The notes under the pieces are model-generated. The model was not told where the DNA came from. It worked only from the letters and a program-made list of their open reading frames with translations, and did not search any database. Below are positions 1-10,900 of a stretch of DNA of 64,000 bases, in pieces. Within the stretch, counting starts at the first letter, position 1. Every line of letters starts with the position of its first letter. Position numbers and translations under genes: made by a program. This DNA comes from Hygrophila difformis (taxonomy: Eukaryota > Streptophyta > Magnoliopsida > Lamiales > Acanthaceae). Location: NCBI GenBank assembly GCA_030278955.1, contig JAOANR010000005.1, forward strand, positions 4,817,431 through 4,881,430. The letters run 5' to 3'.

Positions 1-1780
1 TAGCCGATCATCCAATGTCCTCGATACCAGAAGGTATCGAAGAGGAAGTTCGGCCGAAGGGAAGAGACGAAATAGGAATAGTATACCTACATCCGTGGAC
101 GATGATGTTCGATGGGTCTAAAGCAGCCTCAGGTGTTGGAGCAGGGTTCACACTACATACACTGGAGGGCAAGGTATACAAATATTATGTGCAATTGCCT
201 ATGTCTTACACTAACAACCAGGCGGAATATAAGGCATTGATCTCGAGATTACGGCAGTTGATAAAAGAAGGAGTCAAGGCCATAGTAATCAAGGGAGATT
301 CTCAGGTGGTTATTCAACAATTACTTTGGGGATTTTTCTGTTAAGAGCTCACAGCTAATTGGGTTGTATGAAGAGGCAATTGATTTGTTAGAAGAATTTG
401 ATGAGGTGAACGTTGAGTACATCCCGAGAAAAGAGAATTAATTGACTAATGAATTAAGGCAACATGCGACAAGATATAGGATAATGCCGAAGGCGGGTAA
501 TATTGTGATATGTTTGGCCGAAACAGAGAATGCCGAATGGATTAAAGAAATAACACGAATTTTAGAAGATCCAGCCGAAGCTAACCCAACCGAAAAGTGG
601 AAAGCAATGGATTATATAATAATAGGAGAATTACTCTTTAAGTGAGCTGTTGATGGAATATTACTCCGATGTGTAGGAGAAGAAGACGCTAAGAGAGTGA
701 TGGGCGAAGTACACGAAGGAATTTGTGGCGCGCATCGAGCTGGAAAATCAATAAAGTGGAGTATTATTCGGATGGGATACTATTGGCCGAATATGGGAGC
801 TTATTGTGAAAGATACGCTAGAGGATGTCGCGAGTGCCAGAAGCATGGGCCGATTCAGAAGTTACCGGCCGAAGAGTTACATATTATGATTAAACCATTG
901 CCATTCCGAGGATGGACTATGTATATTATTGGAAAAATTCACCCTTTTCTTCAAAGAGAAATGAGTATGTCTTGGTGGCCACATATTATTTTACAAAGTG
1001 GGCCGAAGCACAAGCATACGTCAGTATTTCTCAAGAAAATGTCATCGAATTTATTAAAAGACAATTGATTTACATATTCGAATTTCATAGACGATTTTAA
1101 CGGATAGAGGAACTGTGTTTGTTGGAGATAAAGTTAAGGCCTTTGCTGACGAATATGGAATGAAGATTGTCCAATCATCCCCGTATTATCCACAAGGAAA
1201 TGGGCAAGCAGAGGCCACAAACAAGCAATTGATAGAAATTATTAAGAAGATGATTGAAGATCAACGAAGGAAGTGGCATGAAAAGTTGTCTGAAGCATTA
1301 TGGGCCTATCGGAACACGAAGACTTCAGCCACTAGGTTTACACCATTTCAGCTGACCTATGGGATGGATGCAGTATTGCCGGCCGAAATAATAGTGCCGA
1401 CCTTGAGGACAAGCCAGGCAAACCAAGTTTCAGCTGAACAAGATGATCAGGCAATGAAGGATGAATTCTTAGATATTAATGCCGATCGGGTTGAAGCATT
1501 CAAGAATTTACAGAAAAATAAAGATGTTGTGGCCGATTGGTACAATAAAAGAATCCGAGTTAAACATTTTGAGGTTGGCGATTTAGTTTGGAAAGTTATA
1601 TGGCCACCCAAGCAGAAGGACGACTGAATGGGAAAGTGGAGCCCCAATTGGGAGGGGCGGTTTATTGTTCAAATAAAATTGCCAAACGGAGCATATATTT
1701 TAGTAGACGACGGCGAGCAAATGACGAATCCAGTTAATGCAAGATATATGAAAAAATATTATGCTTTATTTTGGGAGTAA
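1..1780 (+). pseudogene. Tat-lineage Ty3/gypsy pol, 3' part (RNase H and integrase), broken
   Basis: This is the end of a retrotransposon polyprotein: an archaeal-type RNase H (FDGS near base 110, NNQAEY near 213, GDSQVV near 295), then an integrase zinc finger (HEGICGAHRAG near 712; CRECQKHG near 827), the integrase core and a C-terminal SH3-like tail ending at the TAA at 1,778-1,780. The extra RNase H after the normal one is typical of the Tat lineage. The frame is broken: an added T near 325, an in-frame TAA at 439-441, a TGA at 643-645, a one-base shift near 945, and Tyr instead of the first catalytic Asp (VATYYF). The glutamate segment NGQAEATNK is kept. Both stops, the 945 shift and the Tyr change recur in the copy at 39.8-41.5 kb; the 325 insertion does not. 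It cannot make a working polyprotein. Confidence 0.93.
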
Positions 1781-2117
1781 ACAAGAAAAGTAAACATTTT
1801 ATTCAAAGGAGGAACATTACAAAGAGGAGCTATTTTGGCCGAAAGCGGCGTGGGTAGTTTAAAGTTACAATATACAAGGGAAACGTGTTATTCCACCACG
1901 GAAGGGAAGAGAAGGAAGCCAGTGGAATCTAAAGTGGAAGACATTCAGAATCATTCCCAAGTCCTTCCTGCCAGGAAGATCGGCAAAGGCTGTGCTAGTG
2001 AAACCAGCCTCACCCGATCAAAAAGGAAAAAAAAAAAAAGTAATCACATATGCGACATGATGCATGTTGGCTAGTGGGATAATCACATATGCGCATATTG
2101 CATGGAACAGGAAAAAC
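1781..2117 (+). other. Tat element 3' untranslated region up to the hAT insertion
   Basis: About 340 bases follow the pol stop and match 41,497-41,834. They hold an A-rich run near 2,025-2,040 and no recognisable domain; a short ORF at 1,835-2,074 has no family signature and is probably chance. The stretch ends with GGAAAAAC (2,110-2,117), the left target duplication of the hAT. The Tat tail resumes at 10,901. Confidence 0.7.
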
Positions 2118-2430
2118 TAGGGATAAGGAAAAATACCGAATATACCGTACCAAAAAAATACCGAAAATGCCGAAATTTTCGGTATACCGTAATTTTCGGT
2201 CATACCGTACCGTAAGTTTTCGGTACGATAACGGTATGGATTTTTTGATACCGCAGTATACCATTATTATACCGAGTTGCGGTATATACCGCGGTATCGG
2301 TATATCGGATATACCGAATGTACTGTATATCGGTATATACCGCGATACCTGTATGTCGGTATGTACCGACAATTCTGTATATCGGTATGTACGGTATGTT
2401 CGGTAATATACCGAACTTACCGAAAAATAT
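2118..2430. repeat. Left subterminal palindrome array of the hAT
   Basis: Dozens of overlapping units of the palindrome CGGTATACCG and variants (ACCGAATATACCG, CGGTATATACCG) fill the first 300 bp. hAT transposases usually bind many short subterminal repeats, so these are probably binding sites. The ORFs read across this region are translations of the repeat. Confidence 0.8.
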
Positions 2431-3243
2431 ACTTAATTTCCATAATTTTACATATTTAATTCTAATTTTGAAATATTCAAATTTATTTAAAAATATTGGT
2501 ATTTAAGCAATTGAAGAGAACTCAAAATTAAAAATTATTTTGCAAATCTTCAATGACATAATTTTACATCTAACCGGCAATTTTAGATAATCAGATTTGT
2601 TTAAAAAATATTGGTATTTTAATTCAAATCACAATCCAAATCTTCCGTGACAATTTAGATTAAGGCATTTTTTTCTGATAAACCCAAGAAGAGACAAATA
2701 TAGGCATACTAATTAATCCGTAAAAATTTAAATTCTTTAAAATTATTTATTAATTAATACTAATTTGAACCAAATCCCAGAGAAAATAATAGAAAACTAG
2801 TATTCCGTCCTTTCAAATAGTTTAACACCCTAGATCGTAGATTGTTTTTGTGAGTCTACATAAATATTATTTTTTACTAACTACAAATATAACTAAGAAT
2901 ATATATAACTATATTATATATATCAAGAATATGTGGACTATATTCTAAAATTATTTTTTCATAAAAGCGAATGAATTTTAAAATTAAAACTATTCATATG
3001 ATACGTATTTTAAAAATTTTGTTGTTTATATATACCCATACTTTTTTTTATTGCCCTTTGAACTTTGAAGTATCAAGTATCCACAGGCTACAAGCCAACA
3101 AAAATAATTTGTAACATGCTTAATCATGAAAAAAATTATATATTTTTTATTAAATTGGTGAAATTTTAAGGAATTAGAATTAATAGTGAATGAAAATTTA
3201 AAATGTCTTATCTTTTCCTGGCATTCTTTTAGCTTATCTTATA

Positions 3244-3503
3244 CTACCTCCGTATCGGTGTTTTTGTTACGGATGGTTTTTTGGCACTATTCACTGTTTA
3301 ACTTTGATTCGAATTTTTATCATAGCTATGTAAGAAAAAACATAGTCAAGTGAGATCTTGTTAGATTCGTCTAATCTTGTAGTTTTAGACAATTAACTTT
3401 TTATAACTTTTCGTTGTATACAATTTAAGTTATTAACCATTAAAAATGTGTATCGGCATACGTGCTGGGTGGATCCGTGACAAAAATAGTGAGACCGAGG
3501 AAG
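3244..3503. mobile_element. Stowaway-type MITE
   Basis: A 260-bp element with ends CTACCTCCGTATCGG and the complement of CTTCCTCGGTCTCAC, flanked by TA at 3,242-3,243 and 3,504-3,505. Terminal CTCCGT-like repeats and TA duplication are typical of Tc1/mariner-derived Stowaways. It is absent from copy 2, which has a Helitron at the adjacent base. Confidence 0.9.
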
Positions 3504-3858
3504 TATTTTATAATTCTCCAAATGGAATTTTAAAAATATAAATTTGATCCCTACCTTTTTTAATAATTTAAATAACAGCACCAAATCCAAAAGAAATGAA
3601 ACTCATATATTAAATCATTGAATCGACTCCTTTTGTAATTTGTGTGGTATGAACTTTCACTATTTTTTTTCTGGCTTCGACTCCTCCAAAAAAAAATATC
3701 ATTGAATCGACTTATATAAATTAATGTATAATTATCCTGTTTCGATTTAATAGAATTATTGAATAATTATTATTTAAAGAGATACATAAATTATATATTA
3801 CCATGTCCTACATTTAAAAAATAATATCTCATAACTCAATGCACTTGTTTAACGCATA

Positions 3859-4270
3859 GTTATTAAGATCTCGATCTTGATCTTAAGATTTTAGGATCTC
3901 ATTTCTTAAAAACGATCTAGATCTTTATAGGATCTTAAATTTAGTAGGATCTCGATCTTGATTGTAAAATCCAATCTTAATGATAGAATCTTACACTCCT
4001 ATACGATCCGATCCTACCAAAATTTGAAATATGCTCCCATAATCTCATGTTTTTCATAAAATCGGTATTAAAATTTATTTTCGACTGTATATAGTACTTT
4101 ATTGCTTCATTTACCTAATAATATTTTATGTTATGCTTTCATTATTAATATGTGTAATTATTTTTATCTATTGTTGCAATTTTGTAGGATCTTAGGATCT
4201 ATATTCGATCCTACAATCTCGATCTTGCAAAAATAAAAACGATCATAGCTAAGATTTCGATCTTGATAAC
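3859..4270. mobile_element. MITE-like element rich in GATC motifs
   Basis: The ends are imperfect inverted repeats starting GTTATTAAGATC and, on the complement, GTTATCAAGATC. GATCTTGATC-type motifs recur throughout. It is present in both copies (also 46,194-46,594), so it predates the duplication. No target duplication is evident and superfamily is not assigned. Confidence 0.55.
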
Positions 4271-4317
4271 CTTGGTTTAACCGTTAATATTTCAAAATAT
4301 ATACAAGTAAATTTTTT

Positions 4318-4407
4318 ATAAGATATATATCTAAAACTATACTATTAGACGAATCTAATAACACCTAGATTCGTCTAATAGTATAGTTTTAGATATATAT
4401 ATCTTAT
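4318..4407. repeat. Near-perfect 40-bp foldback
   Basis: The left arm 4,318-4,357 pairs with 4,366-4,407 across an 8-base loop, the only flaw being a 2-base bulge. Arm sequence resembles the interior of nearby Stowaways (TTAGACGAATCTA). The copy at 46,640-46,737 has a longer arm with a few mismatches and a 3-base loop. It is probably a MITE remnant; a small-RNA hairpin is possible but not shown. Confidence 0.75.
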
Positions 4408-4704
4408 AAATTTTGTAATTAAAACCTAACCTGAGTATATTTTTTAATTATTTAGTAGTAGTTAGTAGCTATAAAATTGAATAAAAAATAAACAATAAAA
4501 ATGTTAGGATGAAAGAACGAGTAAAATACTCTATTTTGGATGGAGATAGTATATATTTATTATATTTAGTACATTGCATATATATATGTAAAAAAATATT
4601 TAATATTATTATTATTTAGCAAATATAATTATATATTTGAACCCCAACCTATGGTTGGAAGGCAGAGAACATGACCACCTGGGTCAAGTCTCAATCCCAA
4701 CATA

Positions 4705-4705
<1 letters not shown>

Positions 4706-4753
<48 letters not shown>

Positions 4754-4778
4754 ATATTATTATTATTATTATTATTAA
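4706..4778. repeat. (ATT)n microsatellite
   Basis: About 24 ATT units with one interruption. The matching tract in copy 2 (around 47,036 and 52,788) is the insertion site of the LINE. Confidence 0.95.
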
Positions 4779-6280
4779 TTACATACATAAATATTTTTCG
4801 TAGTACATTGCATATATATATATATATATTTTGTAAAGCTGTAATTTATAATTAATTGTTTTAATATTAGGTGAGAAATTATTTTAAAAATTGTTCGAGA
4901 AACTTTATTTTAAGAGTTTATATAGATAGATTATATATTATATATAGCTCAAATTTAAATCCAAACAAGAGAAATAAAATTTTTCCAATGATCATACTCC
5001 ATAAATTCAAAATCCTAATTCCTTATAAATTAAATATGTTAAACGGATGATGGTATCATAAATTTTGAAAGTGCCAATTTTTGAATCCCATAAATTAAGA
5101 TAGTTGTTAGTATAATTAAATTTATAACAAAATTATAAAGATCTTTAGGAGATCTCCTTCTAACCCCAAACTTAAACCCTAAAACTTAAATCTAAAACTA
5201 AGATCTAAACTTAATAAAATTAACTTGTTTCTACAAAAAAATATGATTATATATAACTTATAAGATGAAAGTGCCAATTATGACAAGTGTGACTATAAAT
5301 TTATGAGCAAGAGAAATTGAAAGACTATCACTAAAAAACTGTCAATAAAAAATATATAGTGTTATTCCATTAAATAAAATATTGATGAGAAACTCAATAA
5401 AAATAGGAACCTAAAACCCGATTGCCCCAACAAATCCAACATAAAGGAATTCCAAAAGACCGATGTTTCTTCTTCCTTCTGAAAACTCTCAAAAGTCGAT
5501 GGAATTCATACCAGTCTTCTTCATTGTTTCTTCTTCCTTCTGGAAATTCTACGGGCAACTACTCTTCCTTCTGCGAGTTCACCCTAAAAGTGGAAGCACC
5601 CAAGACCCAACGGCACGACACGCATTTGTAAAATTAGAACTCATAAGGTAATTTTATTAGTTGTGATTTTGATTATTTCTGAAATTCTTTTAATATTCTA
5701 GTTTCTAAGATATTCTACCGAATACCCATGCAAAGGGCCTTTTTTGTCAATAAGCCGGTGCAAAGGGCCTTGAATCCCTTGTTTGTTGTTCCAATATTAG
5801 ATTAGATTTTTTTATTTTCCTTTTCTTTTAGGTTAGTAATTCTTAGAGGAAAATGCAAATTGCATTCAGAATTCGTTCTGTCTCTGGATTTTTAGTGCAC
5901 TTAGAAAATTTTGGATAGATATTCGGCTTAATAGGTTTTAATTCTTTCTAATAAATTTGTTGTAGCCCTGTTATACAAATTGCAATCATCCTTGTTTATA
6001 ATTATAGATTATAGATAGGTTTGTGGGAGTGTCTTTCTTGCTTTGATTGATTCTTGTGCTATAGTCTTATAGTATGTTTTTCTACACTTGTTTGTACTCC
6101 TTATTTCTAAGGATATTTATTCTCTTTAGTCAGGAGAAAACTCATTTTGTACTTTAATAGCAGTAGGTTATTACAAGCTGGGTTTGTAAGAAGTGTGGCT
6201 TTCATTATAAGGCCATACAAAAACATTATCATTTGGGGTTATATTCTATTGTGTGGCTTGCAATATATAATAGTTTAATA
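4779..6280 (+). other. Non-coding 5' part of the hAT gene, with likely 5' exon and intron donor
   Basis: No protein domain is visible. Shared with copy 2 is a C/T-rich region at 5,460-5,640 ending AACTCATAAG before GTAATTTT (donor at 5,648). Copy 2 keeps a matching acceptor, TTTTTCAG at 54,336-54,343, six bases before the transposase ATG, which suggests a 5' UTR exon and a roughly 650-base intron. In copy 1 the acceptor is missing, replaced by the insert at 6,281. Confidence 0.5.
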
Positions 6281-6665
6281 CTCCCTCCGTCCCATGAAAT
6301 TTGGCCACTATTCCTTTTTGGGGTGTCCCACGAAATTTGGCTACTTTCTATTTTTAGATAAATTTAAATAATATAAGTTTGATTAGAATTTGAATTATTC
6401 TCAAATTATATAAAAAGTGTTTACTTTTACTATTCTGCACAAATTCAAATACACTTTTACTTTTCTAAACAAAGTCCCCAACATTTCTTTAATTCTTAAT
6501 ATTTCAAAATTGGTACAAATAAAAATTATGTAAAATATATATTATGAAACTACACGATTAGACGATTCTAACAAGATCACACTTGAATATTTTTCTCTAG
6601 TTGTATCATTAAATAATATTAAGTTAAAGTTAAACAATAAAAAGTATCTAACTTCATTAGATTCT
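6281..6665. mobile_element. Stowaway-like MITE, right end unclear
   Basis: It starts CTCCCTCCGTCCCATG after TA at 6,279-6,280 and carries the usual interior (ACGATTAGACGATTC, AGTTAAAGTTAAACA). No matching right terminus is visible, so it is truncated or rearranged. Copy 2 lacks it and instead has the splice acceptor before the transposase start codon. Confidence 0.7.
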
Positions 6666-6680
6666 TAAACACAAAACTCC

Positions 6681-8943
6681 ATGGAAGCTGAATATTCTCA
6701 CACACTTGAAGGTCCAGCTGAAACGCAAATCTCAACAGATACAATGACAAATGATGACGACAATAGTAGAAAACGAGTAAGAGAAGCTGCAACACAAAGG
6801 CCTCCCGCAGTTACTAAAAAGAAAAGTCCATACTGGGAGCATTGAACAAGGACTACAACTAATGGCAGTGTAAAACATATAGGAATATGCAACTATTGTA
6901 AAGCTGAAATACCAGCTGCTTATGGAAGTACAAGTGGGTTGAAAAATCACTTGGTGAAGAGATGCAAGAAAAGTCCACTGTACGATGTCAATGGGAGTGA
7001 AAAAGGGACAGTCTGTTTTGACCAATGAGACAATGGGGCAAGGGGGTCAAATGGTATCCCACACATTTAATCAGAAAAGATGTGAATTGAAGCTTACAGA
7101 GTTTGTGGTTATCGATGAAGCATCATTTCGAGCTATCGAAGGGAAAGGGTTCACTGGTCTTCTTCATGAATTGCAACCGAAGTTCCGAATTCCTGATAGA
7201 AAAAAAAAAAGTTGCAGGTATGGTTTATGACTTGTTTTTAGTTGAGAAAGCAAAAATACAAAGTGTGATTAGTGGACAAAGGGTGAGTATAACCACATAT
7301 ACATGGACATCTGTTCAAAATATCAATTACATGGTTATCACAGCTCACTTTTTAGATAGTGATTGGAAGTTGCACAAAAGAATAATTAACTTCACCAAAA
7401 TCATTAGTCATGTGGGGGAAGAAATTGGCAAGATGATTGAGCTTTGTTTGAGAGAATGGGGGATAGAGAAAGTATATTCAATTGTAGTGGATAATGCATA
7501 TGCTAATGACACTGCAATTGAATACTCGAAAAAAAAAGAATGTTGATTGAGAAAACATTGTTGTTCAGTGGAAAATATTTGCATTTGAGATGTGCCTTCC
7601 ATATACTTAACTTGATTGTTAAAGATGGATTGAAAGAACTTGATTTTTCAATTAAGTCTATTAGGAATGCAGTTGTGTTTCTTCATTCTTCTCCTTCAAG
7701 ATTGAACAAATTTCGAGAGTTTTCTGTACTAGCTAAGTTTTCTAGTACATCAACGGTGCCTATGGATGTCAAAACAAGGTGGAAGTCAACCTATAAAATG
7801 CTTGAAATTGCATTGAAGTATAGGAGACTGGAGAGTGTTTGAAAGAATGGCTGAAGAATGGGTGACTTTTATAAACTATTTTGGTGAAAAAGATGACAAG
7901 GGTAAAGTCAGAATGGGGCCTCCAGCTGCAAGGGATTGGGATAATGCACAAGCATTTGTGTACTTTCTCAAAAAATTCTATGATGCAACCTTGGAATTGA
8001 GTTCATCAAGAACTCCTACATCCCATTTGTTTATCAATCAATGGTAGCCCTACAAATTGAGATTGAGAAGAAGTGGAAAGATGATTCAGAGCTAATTCTT
8101 AAGAAGGTTGCAAGTGCAATGAAGGAAAAATTTGACAAGTATTGGGGAAATGGGATAAAATCAATCACTTGATTTTTATTTCTAATATTTTGGATCCAAG
8201 AAACAAGCTTCAGATGATCAAAGTCAGCATCAAGAAATTGGGAGGTACTTCTGAAGAGATCCAGGAGTTTATTGGTCATATTAAAAAGGACTTGATAACT
8301 TTGTGGGCGGAGTATAAGGGGGTAAATGATACACTAAATAGTGAAGGAAAAAAAATACACCATTAGAGTGTGATGATGGAGGCACTTGTAGTGAAGGTGG
8401 TAGTGGTCTTTTTGATGAACAATGATGTTGATGCACAAAATGAAAAAGAACAACTTCAACAAATATCCAATGAAGTGGATAAATACCTAGATGATGAGAT
8501 TGAGAAGCGATCTAACCCTACTTTTAATCTTTTGGCATGGTGGAAAGGAAGTGGAACTAGGTATCCTATCCTTTCATTGATTGCAAAAGATATATTTGCA
8601 GTTCCAAGCTCAACGGTTGCTAGTGAGTCCGCTTTTAGTTTGGGCAAAAGGGTTGTGGATCCTTTTAGAACTAGCCTAAGTCCAAAAATGGTAGAGGCGC
8701 TGGTATGTACAAGTGATTGGCCAAAGGCTGAAGATTTCAGCTTTTATAAAGATCAAACTGATGATGATCTTGATTTGTACAAGGAAATTAAACAAATTGA
8801 AAAGAGTAAAGAGTTTATTTTATTAATATTTTTATTTTACTTGTATTAATTCAAAATAATGTGTATTAATAATTTGTGCTAATTGTACAGGTGCAACTCT
8901 CAATCAAGATCCTTCAAAAACTTTTCCTCCATCAACCACCTAA
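6681..8943 (+). pseudogene. hAT transposase, copy 1, disabled
   Basis: This would be a cut-and-paste transposase of about 700 residues. In order: a BED-type zinc finger (CNYCKAE ... NHLVKRC, 6,890-6,970), a helix-rich DNA-binding part, the RNase H-like core (7,280-7,540; VVDNA for the second Asp) and the C-terminal hATC dimerisation domain (8,490-8,720; WWKGSGTRYPILS, ASESAFSLGKRVVDPFR). Start chosen at ATG 6,681, which matches the clean start in copy 2. The last exon probably joins across an intron 8,806-8,890 (GTAAAG ... TGTACAG) to a TAA at 8,941. Breaks include a stop near 6,844 with a small deletion, shifts near 7,005, 7,210, 7,545, 7,840 and 8,150, and a stop at 8,364. The first catalytic Asp of the D-T-W motif is Tyr in both copies, so neither is likely to be active. 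Confidence 0.9.
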
Positions 8944-9218
8944 CCAGCTATATGAGTTGGAAGTGTAAGTTTATGCTATAATTTTTTTTCTATTGTAGCA
9001 TTAACTTCATGTTGGTATCTGAATTTTTATTAGTGTTTATAATCACATATAGCTTCTGCGCTTATATGAATGTTTATTAGTTTCTGTGCTTATATGAATA
9101 TTTTTGTTGAGCTGTTGTAGTTTTGCTAGGAATATGAATTATCATTATCCTGTAGGAATGAGGGAATTCTCTTTGTATTTCTTAATAATTGGGAAACCAG
9201 TCATTCTTTATTTATTAA

Positions 9219-9483
9219 GGCCCTGTTTGGCAAATAAGCTAAACGAAATTAGCTTATTCTATTCATTTTAAGTTAAATTAGCTTATTTAAAAAGACAAAA
9301 TACCTTAAACTAGTGTCCAATCAGCTATTTTTGAAACCGCTGTAAATAGCAGCATTTTGAAATTAGCTTATTCTAGGCATAAAATTTGCCTCAAAACTAT
9401 CAAACAGCTAATTTTAACTAATTTATTACTCAAATTACTCACATAATCAGTTAACAGCTAACAGCCAATTCCCAAACAGGCCC
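9219..9483. mobile_element. Harbinger/Tourist-like MITE
   Basis: 265 bp with inverted ends GGCCCTGTTTGG / GGGCCTGTTTGG and a 3-bp TAA duplication (9,216-9,218 and 9,484-9,486). Copy 2 has the uninterrupted site. A 3-bp TAA/TTA duplication is characteristic of PIF/Harbinger. Relatives occur at 13,928-14,760. Confidence 0.85.
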
Positions 9484-9950
9484 TAAGTTGTACAGGATTA
9501 TACAGAGTGGCCCTGCTTGTTTTAAAGTCCCGATTCCTTGTTCCTCTTACCATAATTACACATGGCCAGGTTTCCCCCACAACTTGTAATGCATGTAAGA
9601 TTGGACTAAATGTATATATTTTATTGCTCAATGTCTCTATTAATTGATTAGAGATAGTACACTTCCATGAAGTTTCAATGTACCCGACTTGCAGTTTGAA
9701 CTCAATACCACATTTAATATCTTTAGTTTTTATTTTGCTAGTCATATCTGAATGTTTTCCAGAAATCTAAATGTTACGAAATTTCTTAGAAGCACATGTT
9801 CTATCCAGCTTGATATTATCATAATGTTTTCTGGACGTTGTAGGATGTGGTCATTGAATAAAAGGTGGATGCTACTGTTTCTGAATTGATGGGGTTCATG
9901 CTTCTTTAAGAGGTGATTTTTTTTTTTTTTAAAAAACATGCTTGTTAGTT

Positions 9951-10161
9951 TTTTAGGGAGGAGAGTTGAGTGTGGGGGGGGGGGACGAATCGAAGCGACA
10001 AAGGGCTGAATCTCAGCGGATCGTGGCAGCAAGGCCACTCTGCCGCTTACAATACCCCGTCGCGTATTTAAGTCGTCTGATTATGTGAGTAATTTGAGTA
10101 ATAGACTTAATTGAAACACAACTGCATTCCTAATAGACTTAATTGAAAAATCACAACTGTT
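9951..10161. other. Filler DNA block (rDNA + MITE pieces) in hAT copy 1
   Basis: Copy 2 reads straight through (GTTAGTTATATGGATTAATTG, around 57,346), while copy 1 holds about 210 extra bases at this point. They comprise a G-run and 25S rRNA fragment, a 27-base piece matching the nearby MITE in inverted orientation (10,077-10,103 against 9,424-9,450), and an 18-base direct duplication (10,099-10,116 and 10,131-10,148). There are no terminal repeats and no target duplication. This looks like template-switching double-strand-break repair. Confidence 0.8.
9984..10079 (-). pseudogene. 3'-terminal fragment of 25S rRNA
   Basis: On the minus strand these 96 bases read as the conserved 3' end of plant 25S rRNA, including AGACGACTTAAATACGCGAC, GGGGTATTGTAAG and ATTCAGCCCTTTGTCGCTTC. 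The C-rich bases beyond (9,971-9,983) may be the start of the external spacer. It is a non-functional scrap within the filler block. Confidence 0.9.
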
Positions 10162-10589
10162 GATTAATTGTTGCTTTTGCTTTAGAACCATGAAACAGTG
10201 CACGTAAGTTTAAGTTATTCTTATACTTGTATTTCTATCTAACTTTGAAATTATGTTTGTAATTTGTCATTAACTTTGAAACAATGCATGCACATATGAC
10301 ACATTCTTGATACTTTCTTTTTCTTTATTACTTTGTGAATGTTCAATTTTCACCCATCATGTATTAATATTCAATTGTTTTCAATCCATAGATGATGATT
10401 AGCTTGAACCAAGACATTGACATTTGAATCTAAAACTTGAAGTTTTTGTGTTGAGCATTTTCTATTAATTATTGTATTAGAGACTTGAAGTTTGATTGTT
10501 GAAGATTTGAATTATTTGGTTTACTGTTCTAGACTTAGAGTTTATTTGGTAGGATTTTATATTGATATTTTTCAGAATTTAATTTACAG

Positions 10590-10892
10590 ATTTCGGTCGT
10601 GCTTTTCGGTATACTTCGGTATTCTTCGGTATGTCTCGGTATACCGTATACCGAAAAATTGACACGATATATCGGAAAGTCAGTACGGTAACGGTATGAA
10701 AATATTTCATACCGAAGTCTTCGGTATACCGAAGGTTTCGGTACGGTATCGGTATGAAAATTTTCATACCGAAGTCTTCGGTATACCGAAGGTTTCGGTA
10801 CGGCATCGGTATGAAAATTTTCATATCTTAAATTTCGGCACGGTATACGGTATGGCGAAAATTTTTCAGTATACCGTACCGACCCACCCCTA
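10590..10892. repeat. Right subterminal palindrome array of the hAT
   Basis: CGGTATACCG palindromes again, with a tandem unit of about 63 bp (starting near 10,695 and 10,758) built around GAAGTCTTCGGTATACCG. With the left array it gives the element symmetric subterminal binding-site clusters. Confidence 0.8.
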
Positions 10893-10900
10893 GGAAAAAC

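Larger units (their letters stand above)
1..10494 (+). repeat. Large duplicated segment, copy 1 (Tat 3' end + hAT)
   Basis: This stretch pairs with 39,719-57,690 in the same orientation. Position 1 matches 39,719 and the match runs to the bases GAAGTTTG ending at 10,494, where copy 2 is cut by an LTR. It probably continues left of the window. Identity looks like about 97-98% by eye. Copy 1 differs by a Stowaway at 3,244, a Stowaway-like insert at 6,281, a Harbinger-like MITE at 9,219 and a filler block at 9,951; without these it is about 9.4 kb. Whether it is a segmental duplication or two retrotransposed copies of a hAT-bearing Tat element cannot be decided here. Confidence 0.93.
2118..10892 (+). 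mobile_element. Complete large hAT-superfamily transposon, copy 1
   Basis: The element begins TAGGGATAAGG and ends with the complement of TAGGGGTGGGTCGG. A perfect 8-bp target duplication GGAAAAAC lies at 2,110-2,117 and 10,893-10,900. Eight-base duplications and short TAGGG ends are hAT hallmarks. At 8,775 bp it is long for a hAT; it has about 3 kb of non-coding DNA on the left, a broken transposase at 6,681-8,943 and a subterminal array of CGGTATACCG-type palindromes at both ends. It landed in the 3' untranslated region of the Tat element. Internal gains are Stowaways at 3,244 and 6,281, a Harbinger-like MITE at 9,219 and a filler block at 9,951. Older internal MITE-like structures at 3,859 and 4,318 are shared with copy 2. 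Confidence 0.93.

Noticed and set aside
2118..2430. Palindromic repeats as a CRISPR or satellite array
   Set aside because: Spacing is irregular and they lie exactly at hAT termini with an 8-bp target duplication.
4637..4855. 72-codon ORF with poly-Ile
   Set aside because: It is the (ATT)n microsatellite read as protein.
9984..10079. Functional rRNA gene
   Set aside because: Only 96 bases of 25S, inside a filler block.
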